From Strongyloides papillosus (Eukaryota > Nematoda > Chromadorea > Rhabditida > Strongyloididae): a stretch of 64,000 nucleotides of DNA. A program made the position numbers and the translations under genes. Position 1 is the first letter of the stretch; each line of letters opens with the position of its first letter. A model generated the notes under the pieces. The model was not told the origin of the DNA. It searched no databases and worked only from the letters and a program-made list of their open reading frames with translations. Positions 50,698-62,098 of the stretch are shown here, piece by piece. The stretch spans positions 558,001 to 622,000 of the forward strand of contig SRSI01000020.1 of the NCBI GenBank assembly GCA_005656395.1, written 5' to 3'.

Positions 50698-52363
50698 TTA
50701 TGAAGTAGAATCTGTCGTTTCTGAGATCGTATAAGGATTTCCATTAATATCATAATCATAGATACTCTTAGCATAAGGAGAATTCCAATCTCTTAAAAAT
50801 ATGTTGTTCGTAACGTTATAATGTAAGCTATTTGTAATTGAAGAATCCTCTGACTTAGCTGTAAATCCAATACCACCAGTATTTATAAAATAGTCAGCAG
50901 ACCAATTAGATGTTCCAATAAACACAGTACTGTCTGTTACCATGTATTTATTATGATTAACACGGGCATATGGAATCCAACCATACTCATCAGCTGGGAC
51001 TTCAAATAACTTAACTTCAATGGTACCCCAAGATTTTGCAGCACATTTTTTAGTTCCATTATTGTAATTTATGTATACGCATGGTAGCTGGCCATTAAGA
51101 TCGGCAAGGGATCTTAAGTGGTGATAATAACTTTTTCCTGTATGAACCCATTTTGACATTAAAATTTTAACATGAACGTGTCTATCAAAAGCTGCACGTC
51201 TTAAGGCATCATCGATATTAGGCCAGTAGTAATTATTATCAATATACAAAGTTGCTGGTATATAGTCCATAACAGCAATGTAAACAAATTCTTTTGCAGC
51301 ATTAATAATATCAACTACATTTTCTCCATCAGGTTTTCTTCCGGGTGGACAAAACGCTGGTGGTGAACTCTAAAAAGAAGATTAAATAAAATTAATTAAA
51401 AAGTATATTTTTTCCACATCTAATTAACTCATTCTTACCGAAAAGTATGTTACATAATTTTCATTGTTCAATCGTACTGGTGTTGGATTTTGTGGATTTG
51501 AGTTATAAACAAATTTATTATCCCAAACATCAGGAATTTTCTCATTTGGTATTCCCATTTGCCAATACACATCGAAAATTTTTTCTATATCACTAGCAAG
51601 ACATGGACAATTAAAAGCTGCAACTCCTAATTCTTTAACTTGTGTCAATGATCTCCAGTCTTGATTGGCGGAACCAACGTAAAAGTGTTTCCCATCAACA
51701 ATCCAAGCTTTTGTATGAAGAATTCCACCGTCAAACCAATTTTTAAAATTTAAACTTCTAACATTAGCATATCCATTAGACATAAGATAAATGGTATCGG
51801 CATTACCACCCTCAGCATAATTCTCAGCTACATTTATTTTGATCCCTTTTTTAGCAGCTCCAACTAAGGAATTAAAGATATCAGTTCCATGTTGCATTGA
51901 TGGATCCCAATTAAACTTCCCTTCAGTGTCATTGGGTAACAAAGTCCAGTAGTCAGAAGCTATGTTTATATTATATTGAGCTTCATTTATTAGACGTTGC
52001 CAGACATCATAAGTTCTTGTGTATGTTGTTTGGTTAGTTGAGTAAGTCAAGTTAACCGGAATAGATTCAACTAAAATAAATTCACATGAAGATGTACAAT
52101 TAACATTATTTCCATTGTATGTTGAAGGTTTTGCTGTAGTTGAAGGTGTTGTTGTTAAAGGTGTTGTTGTTGGGAAAATTGACTTAGATGTAGAGCCAAT
52201 GTCATTTTTATTACATGGCTCTGGTTTCCAGATAAAATATGCCTGATTAAAATTAAATATTACAGGAAAATTATTAAAAACATACTCCAATCCAAATTCC
52301 AGAAGTCAAAAGAATTGCTACAAAAGCAGTAACAATAGGAATTATAATATTAAATTTATTCAT
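50698..52363 (-). CDS. PLD3/PLD4-like type II membrane phospholipase-D-family protein
   Basis: Exons 52363-52286, 52242-51439 and 51369-50698, all phase 0, give 517 residues. The short first exon encodes a signal anchor (residues 4-26), so the body is lumenal. A Thr/Pro/Ser linker follows. Two HxKxxxxD catalytic motifs are intact: HTKAWIVD (His202, Lys204, Asp209) and HNKYMVTD (His433, Lys435, Asp440), each followed by the GSAN or GTSN strand. CPPGRKPD and the paired cysteines match PLD3/PLD4. In mammals these act as endolysosomal 5' exonucleases on single-stranded nucleic acid. The same role is plausible here but is inference. Several Asn glycosylation sites fit a lumenal domain. It is divergent from the sirtuin gene. 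Confidence 0.9.
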
Positions 52364-53122
52364 ATCAATGGAGTATACCATTTAATAATAAAGTAATTAT
52401 CAAAGAAAGTAAAATTATTTAAATTTATGGTAATCAAATCGGATTACTTGAAGATTATAATAATTTAAGTAATAATCATTTCTTGTAATACAATTACAGA
52501 ATTAGTACATCCCATTAATTGATAATAGTATATTGATAACAGCAAAATTTTTTCTAAATCATTTATTCAGTTTGCAAAAAAGAGTACTTGAGATTAAATT
52601 CTTATGTCACATTATTGTACAACGATCATTTTATTAAAATGATAGCGTAATAAAATAAGCACAAATGTAGTTCCCTGATAATGCTTAATCACTTCAATTT
52701 TAGCATAATTATAAAGTTGTTTTTAAATGACTCCATTGAGATATTTAAATTTGTTTATTAAAGTTGCAAAAAAAATTTACGACATAATTTTTATTGATCA
52801 TAAAAAAATGTTTAAATTAATATTATCTTTAATCACTATTCATATACACTTTTATCAGGTTGTGTCGCTTTTTCATATGTCAATTAAAAAGTAAAAAAAG
52901 GCGTTAATTTATAAAAACAAAAAAGTTACCGCATTCCCATAAAAATAATGCTTATACCAGAACAAAGTTTAACCAAAAGATAAGGTCCTATCACGACAAT
53001 ACTTACCTCTATTGATCGCCACCTTGGAAAATCGTTATTGCTTATCGTTGTCATTGGCTCACATACCCTTCAACGGCATTTTATTTTAAATCTACTACTT
53101 GTTCAATTTACTAGACCTATCC
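52364..53122. promoter_or_regulatory. divergent promoter region of the PLD-like and sirtuin genes
   Basis: The region is AT-rich on the left. The right end (52960-53080) is clearly less AT-rich and probably is the sirtuin promoter or 5' UTR. No other gene seen. Confidence 0.45.
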
Positions 53123-54720
53123 ATGAATGCCTCTGACGACGTGCACTTGGTTGAGGATCCAGCCATAACATTGGAAAGCCAACACATTGCCAATCCACCA
53201 TCTCATGATGTAGATGAGGAAGATAATGAAATCCCTCAAATATATGCAAATTTTATTACAGAAGTTTTCGATAATGAGGATCTTGAAATGGATGGTAAGT
53301 ATAAAAAATAAAATGAAAATCTTCCTTCTGTTTCAATTTTTTTTTGATATGCGACACCAACGACTATTAGTGTTTAGTTTTTTTGTAAAAATCATCTTTT
53401 CCTATATTCCAAAATTTTCTAAGTAGAATGAATAGTTGAAACAATTGGAATGTTGTCATGTGTCAAAAATTTTTTTCAAAAATCTCTTTATTCTATTTTT
53501 GAAATTATGTCTTCTAAAAAGGGTGAAACTTCACTACCAAATTTGTATAATAGTTTTGTTAGAAGTTTTGAAAGTTCATTACCAACTGGTGAGTAGTGTT
53601 CCTCAGAGTAGAGTTGAAGTATATAGAGACAAAATTTTTGAGTAATATTTTTTTTATGCCTTAGTACTGATTTTAGTTAATTTACCTTACTGATATTTTT
53701 AGAATCGCCTCCACCTCAGGTAAAGTTGTCGAATTTTACACTCGAAGGAATAGCAAAATATATTAAAGAAGAAAATCCAAAGATATGTTTTATGGTCGGT
53801 GCTGGAATCTCAACTTCTGCGGGAATTCCAGATTTCAGAACACCAGGTATGTAATTGAGTATTGAAAAAGGTAATATCGTTATTTATTAGGCACCGGTTT
53901 GTATGATAACCTTGGGAAGTATGACTTGGACGATCCTCAAGATATATTTGATCTCCAGTTTTTTGACGAAGATCCAAGACCCTTTTATACATTGGCTAAA
54001 GAACTTTTTCCCACAGGAGCTAAACCGACAACCTGTCATTATTTTATCAAACTCGTCGACGAAAAAGGTTTACTTAAACGTTGTTTTACACAAAATATTG
54101 ATTCACTAGAGAGAGTAGCAAATATACCATCACATAAAGTGGTATTTGCTCATGGTAATCACATCACATCTACCTGTAGATTGTGTAAGAAAAAATATAG
54201 TTATGAGTGGCTTCAAGTTCATCTCGCTGATAAGAATAAATTAGTTCCACTTTGTGAGGAGGAAAATTGTGGTGGGGTTGTTAAACCAGATATTGTTTTT
54301 TTTGGAGAAAACTTGCCTACGAGCTTCTTTTTAGGAGCTATACATGATATTCCAGCATGTGATTTACTTATTATTATGGGAACATCTTTAGTTGTTCACC
54401 CATTTGCTTCTATTGTTCATGAAGTGAGGCCTGAGGTTCCGAGACTTTTAATAAATATGACTCCTGTTGGTAAGAAAAGAAATCCTTTTGCACCTAGTTT
54501 AATGTATGGTGAAACAAATAATGTTCGTGATGTCTTTTGGCCAGGTACTTGTGATGATGGTGCTATGGAATTAGCTCGCCTTCTTGGTTGGGATGAGGAA
54601 TTGAAAGATTTAATTAATAGAGAACATTCAAGGTTAGAGAGTAAAGCACAAAATCTGAAAGATTCAAGTGTAAATGATTCGGGAACTGGAGATTCAGTTG
54701 CGGGTCCATCATCCAAGTAA
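53123..54720 (+). CDS. SIRT2-like NAD-dependent deacetylase
   Basis: Exons 53123-53294, 53436-53588, 53703-53846 and 53891-54720 keep phase 1 at each junction, giving 432 residues. The first acceptor (GAATAG at 53435) was chosen by phase and is the least certain. The sirtuin core (about 120-390) shows GAGIS (141-145), PDFRTPGTGLYDNL, TQNID (223-227), catalytic His244 in FAHGN, four zinc cysteines (252, 255, 278, 283), KPDIVFFGE, GTSL and LINM. The order and the short N-terminus with a VKNFFQKSLYSIF helix resemble SIRT2, a mainly cytoplasmic deacetylase of tubulin and histone H4. The C-terminal tail is Ser-rich and short. The second zinc pair is C-x4-C, slightly different from human SIRT2. Confidence 0.92.
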
Positions 54721-55145
54721 AAGAAAGATTATTGAGATAAATTGTATCTGTAAAAAGACTACTGTAAGAAAAGGAAAAACTCATCTTTCAAAAGGCATTA
54801 AATATCTGCTAAAAAACTTTTTAGTGATACTGACATCACTTATTAACACTTAAAAAAAATTTTTTTTATGTATTTTGTATATAATTATATATTTTTTCCT
54901 TATTATTAGATGTGTTGAATATATTTTCAATAGATTTGTCAATTATCTTATTATCAAATAAAGTTTTCTAATTATTTCTACTTGTTATAATATTTTGAAT
55001 TTGTTTATCTCTTAGAAAATTAAATATTAGTAATCGCTTTTTGTAGGAGGAATTGGGGGAAATAAAAAAGAATAAATGTTTATTGAAGAGGACTAGAAAT
55101 ATAATCTTTAAATATAAAGAAAGTGGTCGTATTAGCAAAAATAAT
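54721..55145. other. short spacer between sirtuin and GH1-like genes
   Basis: Contains the sirtuin 3' UTR with AATAAA at 54957-54962, then the GH1-like 5' region. Head-to-tail orientation; no gene of its own. Confidence 0.55.
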
Positions 55146-56641
55146 ATGATTCTAAAGTTGAAGCTATTAAGTTTGTTAATATATTTTTATTATATTGATA
55201 TATGCTTACCGTTCAAGGAAAATTTTATTTGGGGGGTGACGTCATCAGCATATTCTATAGAAGGTGGATATTTGTCAAATGGTATTTTTTAGTTAAAAAA
55301 TAATTTTTATTGTTATGTTTTATAGGAAAAGGCATGTCTAATTGGGATTTCTATAGTGATACATTTATGGAAGAAAATGGTAATATAAGTAGTGATAGTT
55401 ATAATAAATTGGATGAAGATTTATTACTAATAAAAAATCTTAATGTCACACACTACAAATTTTCAATATCCTGGAGTCGTATTTTGCCTCAAGGTGATAG
55501 TATAAATGTAAATAAAAAAGGATTAGAATATTATGATAAATTAATTGATGGTTTGATAAATATAAATGTTGAACCTATTGTTACAATGGTTTATTATGAT
55601 ATCCCACTTGCTATAGAAGATATAGGTGGTTGGATGAATGATAAAATACAAGATTATTTTTATGAATATGCTATTTTGTTATTTGAAAGATATAATGATA
55701 AGGTTAAATATTGGATAACTATAGAAGATCCTTATAGTATGATAATGAATGGATATGGAGGAAAAATAATAAAGTGGGCACCAGGTAATTATGAAGGATT
55801 AAGTAATACCAGTATTTATAATGGGTTTTATAATGTATTAAAATGTCATGGAAAAGTAGGAAATTTATATAAACAAAAATATAATAAAGGAATGATAGGA
55901 ATATCTTTTACTTCTTTTCCGACGCTTCCATTAACAGAATTTGATATAAATAAAAGTGAAATATTTTTTCAACTATCTTTTGGTTTATTGGGAAATCCAA
56001 TATATAGTGAAAGTGGTAATTATCCAGATGAAGTATTAGAATTATTTCAACAAAAAACTAGAGAAGAAAAAAGAAGTTCACCGAGATTGAGACTTTTTAC
56101 TATAGATGAAATAAAGGAATTAAAAAACTCAAGTGATTTTATTGGTATAAATTATTATGGAAGTAGTCATAAAATATCAAGTTTAAATAATACTGATACA
56201 ATAATATGGAATGATGTGGAGAGAATATATAATCAACTAGCATTAGAAATAGACAGTATGATATTAAGAAATAAATCTAATAGCGATGAGTTAGATTATT
56301 GGAGTGGAGGATTAATGTATACTTTAAAATATATAAAAAAAAATTATTTAAATATTCCAATATTAATCACAGGAAATGGAATTTATGAAAATAATATTAC
56401 TCATAAAGTTAAATATATTCGAGAACATTTAGAAATTATAAATAAAGGTATATTAGATAATTATAATATTATCGGATATTGTGTTAGAAGTTTTTTGGAT
56501 GGCTTTGAATGGAATTGGGGATACAATAAAAAGTATGGTTTATATGAGGTAGATTTCGATAGCAGTGATAAAAAGAGAAAACCAAGAGAAGTTGTTTCTT
56601 ATTATAAAAATGTAATTAAAAGTAATGGACTAATTTTATAA
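55146..56641 (+). CDS. secreted glycoside hydrolase family 1 pseudoenzyme (klotho-like)
   Basis: Exons 55146-55281 and 55326-56641 (44-bp intron, split Gly codon) give 483 residues, a single GH1 barrel. ATG 55146 opens a signal peptide (residues 1-21). The GH1 landmarks are easy to follow: FIWGVTSSAYSIEGG, NGKGMSNWD, YKFSISWSRILP, GINYYGS, and FEWNWGYNKKYGLYEVDF near the end. The active site is not conserved. The acid/base TFNEP motif reads TIEDP (Glu to Asp180). The nucleophile ITENG reads ITGNG (Glu to Gly395). The -1 subsite Gln is Ser37, the His of TLYHWD is Tyr135, and the Asn of LDNFEW is Gly438. It should therefore bind but not cleave sugar, like klotho co-receptors. Coding capacity is intact, so it is not a pseudogene. 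Confidence 0.9.
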
Positions 56642-56944
56642 TTTCTAATGTATTAAATGTTATAATTTAAAATATTTAAAAAATTATACTTGTAGCATAA
56701 TTTTAGTAGACACATACATTTACCTATATATACATATATTCGACATAAGTATTTAATTTATACGTTAAAACACATCTAAAGAAGGTCGTTTTTTTAGAAG
56801 ATGAATAAAGGAAAAGAAAATTTAATTTGTTTTTTTTAATATTAAGGTCAGCATTATAATTTGTAGAAGACAATCATAAAAAATAAATTATTATGAAATA
56901 AATAATTGTAGGTCTAGCGTGTTTTTATTATTATTTTTTCTAGA
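56642..56944. other. spacer between the GH1-like and cadherin genes
   Basis: AT-rich; no coding frame and no clear signal except a T-run before the cadherin start. Confidence 0.5.
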
Positions 56945-59900
56945 ATGATTCTAAACCGTGGAAAGTGTCTTGATCATTCAAAAATAATACTAATAATTTT
57001 ATCACTTATAATATCTATATATAGTAATGGTATGTATATTTATTTTTTTTACCGTATATTTAAATAATTGTAATTTTTAGATATAGAAAAAAAATTGAGA
57101 AGATTTAACCTCAAGTTGCCCTTTTTAAAAACTTCAAGCAATGGAAAAATTTTAATAGATAAAGATGCAACTTTTTTCAACAATAAAGATTGTATTATTT
57201 ATGGAAGAGAGAGTGGAAATTTTGTTATTAATGATGGAAAATTAGAAATGATAGAGGGAAAAGAAATAAATGTTGTTAGCGTTTTTAATAAAAATTCATC
57301 AGAAATAAGACTGTACACAATTTCTAGAGAGGATGATAATGTAGACAAAAAATTAGAATGTGGAGAAATAATTTATAAAGGTGAAGTGGAGGAAAGAAAT
57401 AAAATTTTCTTAAAACCTGTTAAAGTTACCATAAGTAATAGTAAAAATATAATATACTCATTAGAAGATGAAAATTCAGATTTTATAATAAATCCAAAAA
57501 ATGGTATTCTTTCAATTGAGAATGAAGAATTTTTAACTATACAAAATGTAGGAGAAAAATTTAATCTTTCCGTTATCGGGAGTGATAAAAGTGGTAATCA
57601 AACAACGTGTACAATCCAAATAGAAGTACATCCTGAAAGAAAAAATAATTCTAATAAAGTACCTAATTTTGAAAAAAACGAATATACTTTTACTGTTGCT
57701 CCAGGAAATAATTATATCGGAAAAATCGAAGTTATGTCATCAGGCAATAAATTTGTTTTTAAAATAATTGAAGGGTCAACTGACCGTATAATGATTGATA
57801 AAAAGACGGGTGATTTAAAATATATTGGAAAACCAATAATAGAAAATGAGAAAATGAAATTGGTGGTAATGGCAACGAATGAACAATATAATGAGTATGT
57901 TAACTTTATTACTGTTAACATTAATTTCAATGGTCTTTACTCTGAACCACCAAAGTTTATTGATGATGACAAAATGACTCTTGTTGTTGTTAGACGTTAC
58001 GAGAAATATGTTTTATTAAAAGAATTTAATGCTACGGATGCTGACACAACATCTATATTACTTTTTAACATTGAATCTATGAAAATGTTAAATAAATTAA
58101 GGAATGAAATAACACATAATATTGAGGAAGAAGCAAAAAAATTTATAATAGATGATAATGTACTTTCCTTCAATGGAATGATAAGAGAAGATATTAGTAG
58201 CGTGGAAATATTAGTTTCCGTCAAAGATTCATCTCATATTATGGAACCAAAAGATTATGCATATGTAAATATAATTTTTGAGAATGATAATGATGTAAGA
58301 AATGATAATTATTTGACATTGCTTGAACACCCTGATACAATCTTTATTGGGGAAGAAATAAAAAAGGGGGACTATATTTACACAATACAACCAAAACAAA
58401 TTCCAAGAAGTTTAGAAGAATTAATTCAAAATAATATTTCTTCTAATTATGAATTTAGATTAGTTGAAGGAAACGGATTTGTTATTGATAATAATACTGG
58501 TATAATAACTGTTGATAGCATTCCTAAAGAGAATACAAATTTAGTTGTCGAAGTTGAAAATATGATTACAAACGATTTAGCTGAAACAAGTTTGGCTGTA
58601 AATATTAATAGAAAAAAGAAAATAAACACTCCAAAGAAATATGTATTTATGGTTCGTGAAGATGTTAAAGAGGGTACCATAGTTGGATATCTTGAAACAC
58701 ATGATTATAATCTCACTGGTGATGTTTCATCAAATTTTAAAATAACTAACAATAATGCATTAACTGTAGTTTCAACACTTGACTATGAATCTCAAAATGA
58801 CTACTTATTCTTTTATGGCAATAATGAAATAAAAATACATGTTTTTGATGTAAATGATAACATCCCAAAGACAGATAGGTTAAATATTAGTTTAAAATTA
58901 ATGGATAATATTCAACCAGGGACAATATTAGATCGTCTTAATATAACAGATCTTGACAAAAATGACAATCTTCACTTTTCTTTTACTGGTAATAATATAG
59001 TAACAAATAAATTGTTTATTGATGATCATCAAAATATTATTACAAGAGAATCATTTATTGATGTTACTGATAAAAACACAACTTTTCAAATTATTTGTTC
59101 AGATGGTTTGCATAAAATTTCAATAACTGTTTTCCTTGATATCATTGAAAGTATTAATTGCAATCCAATATTTACAGAAAATGAAATGAGAGTATTTCAT
59201 GTGGATGAAAATGTTCCTGGTGATTTTATTATTGGGTCAATTAAAGGTACTTCTGGTATTGGTTGTTTTATTAAGTACGATATAATTATTGATAAAGAAG
59301 AGGAAGTTTTGCCTTTTATAATTGACAACTACAATGGTAGTATAATTTTAAAAGATTCTCTTGACTATGAAAAGAAAGATGAATATAAATTTAAAGTTAA
59401 AATAAGTAGTGAAAATAAAGAAAGTACAGCTTATTATGTTGTCAAAGTTAATGATAAAAATGATCATACACCAGAATTTTTTACACACTCATCAATATTT
59501 ATGATACCAGAAGATTTTTATGTCGGGGAAGTTATTACAAAAGTACAAGCATTTGACAAAGATACTAATGATCAAATATACTATCATCTTATTTCTGAAG
59601 GTGGTAAATTCAATGTTAATTATAGTACAGGAGAAATTGTTTTAGTAAAACCATTGGACAAGGAAGAAACTGATGAGTATATTTTAAATGTCTTTGTAAC
59701 AAATGAAGAATTTTTGATGTTAGATGTAGAAAGTTCATTTGATAAAATGACAATAAAAATTATTGTAGATGATGTTAATGATAACGGACCGATTTTTGAT
59801 TTAGATAGTTATGAAATTGTTGTTAGGAAAGATATGAATCCGGGAGAGAAAATTATTCAACTTCATACTCATGATATGGATAATGAAAATTTAATAGGGA

Positions 59901-60802
59901 ATGTTAAATTTGATGTAAATGAAGTACGCTATCATTTTCAAGGTCGTTCCAGGGAAGCTCCATCATACATCTTTATTAATAATGATGGTGAAATTATATT
60001 AAATAATTATATTGATGATTTTTCTGGAGGTTTTTTGACTGCTATTGTAACTGCGAAAGATATATCATCATCAGGAACGTCACTTAAAACTAAATGTTAT
60101 TTAAAAATATGGATTTGTTCTGGTGAACATTTAACAAATATTGTATTATTTAATGGGCCAATGATGTTAAATTTCAAGAAAAGTACTCAATTAATTAAAA
60201 GACTTGTAGAGAGTGTTGAAAATTCACATATATTAGTACAAAGTTATGGATATTACCAAAGGAATGGAATTGTTTTTGATAACAAAACTATTGCAAAAAT
60301 AGTAGTAATTAGGGATTCGGAAGAGATGATGGTTAACGACGATGTAATAATTCGATTGAAGAGAGATACAATGAAATTAGGAAATGGAGATCTTTTCGAT
60401 GTAGAAAAAAATGAAGATGATTTCGAGAGGTTAGAATTAGAAAAAAGAGAAGAAGACATTCCAGTATTAAAATTTATCATTGTATTCTTTTTATTGTCAC
60501 TTTTTTTAATCGTATTGGGTATTGTTTGCATAATGCTTCGTGACAGAAGTAATTTTCTTTTACAAAAACAAAATTTTATAGATGAAGAGATAGTTGCTAT
60601 GACCAAGGAAAATAATAATATTCTAGCTTTATCAAAATCAGCATATAATGATGTTTATTATTTAGGAAGAAAAGGCAGTCTTTCTACATTTCAAACTTCA
60701 CATTTATATGGAGATGATTGCTATTCAATACAAACATTAAAAATTAATGTTGGAAAGGATGATAATATACTACAAATACCATATATCGAAGAAGTTGATT
60801 AA
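56945..60802 (+). CDS. single-pass cadherin-related membrane protein
   Basis: Exons 56945-57029 and 57081-60802 (51-bp intron, split Asp codon) give 1268 residues. The first exon encodes a signal peptide, with the hydrophobic core at about residues 14-25. The ectodomain has several cadherin repeats; the clearest calcium-binding linkers read DVNDNIP, DKNDHTPEF and DVNDNGPIF, with matching DYE or DKE and DKD-type motifs. N-terminal repeats are strongly diverged. One membrane helix (about 1157-1181) is followed by an 87-residue tail. I see no obvious catenin-binding stretch, so it is a non-classical cadherin. It should mediate calcium-dependent adhesion or cell recognition. The huge uninterrupted exon is typical of this genome. 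Which C. elegans cdh gene it matches, if any, is unknown. Confidence 0.85.
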
Positions 60803-60937
60803 AATAATATAATGGTAATAAGGTATTTAATTTATAAAATTAAAATTTTGTTATTACTAAATAAGATGTTTATTTTACAAATTTAATGAATATATAAAAT
60901 CGTTAGATTAACCAATAAATTGTATAATTTTTTTTTC

Positions 60938-62098
60938 ATGATAAACTCAGATAATAATAATATTATTAAAACTGAGGATAAAATTGCCTCAACAAAAACT
61001 ACGAAAGTAATAAGAAAACAACTGTTGTCGGGAACTATTGTTGGGAGTAAAGAAAATAAATATAAAGTTGTATGTTGTATAGGATCTGGTGGTTTTGGTG
61101 ATGTATACAAAGTCACACGATTTTCTGATAAAAAAACTTTTGCTCTAAAGACAGAAATAGCATCAACGAAACAAAAACCATCAAAAGAAAAGATACCTTT
61201 TGAAATTTATATATTAAAAGATATTTTTCAAAATACTAAAGTTTGTAAAGAATATTTTGCTGAATGTTATGATAATGGTTCATACGATATATATTTATTT
61301 ATGGTTTGTAAGATGGTTGGTAAAAATCTTAGTGATTTGAGGCGTATTTATGGAAACAAAGGTCAATTATTACATTCTTCTGTTATAAAACTTGGAATTG
61401 AAACTATGAAAGCATTATCAAATTTACATGTATGTGGTTATGTTCATCGTGACGTGAAACCTTCTAATTTTGCAATTGGTAGAAATGAAAATTGTGAAAA
61501 GATTTATATTTATGATTTTGGAATATCTCGTTGTTATATTAATAAAACAATTCCCTGTGCCCCAAAGGAGGGAAATCGAGTGTTTATGGGAACTGTTAGG
61601 TATGCCTCGAGAACATGTCATAAAAAAATTCCACAATTTCCCAAAGATGACATTGAATCATGGTTATTTATGTTTTCAGAGTTTTTTGATATGCATGCAT
61701 TAAGTTGGAGAAAAAGTATTGATAAACAATATGTTCTAAACGAAAAAGGAAAGTTTTTTGATCAATTTGGTATGTTTTAATAAACTAATTTTGTAAAATA
61801 CACTAAAATTTTTATAGACAAAAGGGTAAATATTAAAATTCCCAAGACATTTAGTAATATTATTAATTATGTGAACTCTAATGAATTTACAGAAAAAAGT
61901 TGTAATTATACCGGATTAGAAGAAAGAATAGTAAATCTAGCTAATGAGGGAAACATCAATTTGAAAACACCATATGAATGGAATCCATTATTCAGAGATA
62001 GAAAATCATCATCAACAAATACTGAAGGTAGTGAGATTGAGTCGAAAGATTTTGAAACTGATAGCGGTATGTCTTCAGTTAACAAGTCGTGTCGTTGA
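60938..62098 (+). CDS. casein kinase 1 / TTBK-superfamily protein kinase
   Basis: Exons 60938-61769 and 61818-62098 (48-bp intron, split Asp codon) give 370 residues. The kinase domain starts near residue 42: glycine loop [10 protein letters not shown] (48-57), ATP-anchoring Lys71 in FALKTE, HRD at 170-172 with [11 protein letters not shown] at 193-195, then [13 protein letters not shown] in place of an APE-type activation end, as is usual for CK1. Thus it should be catalytically active. Nematode genomes carry large expansions of such kinases, many expressed in sperm; that role here is inference. The tail is Ser/Glu-rich with a final basic Cys. It starts only 136 bp after the cadherin stop codon, so promoters are compact or the two may share transcription. 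Confidence 0.93.
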
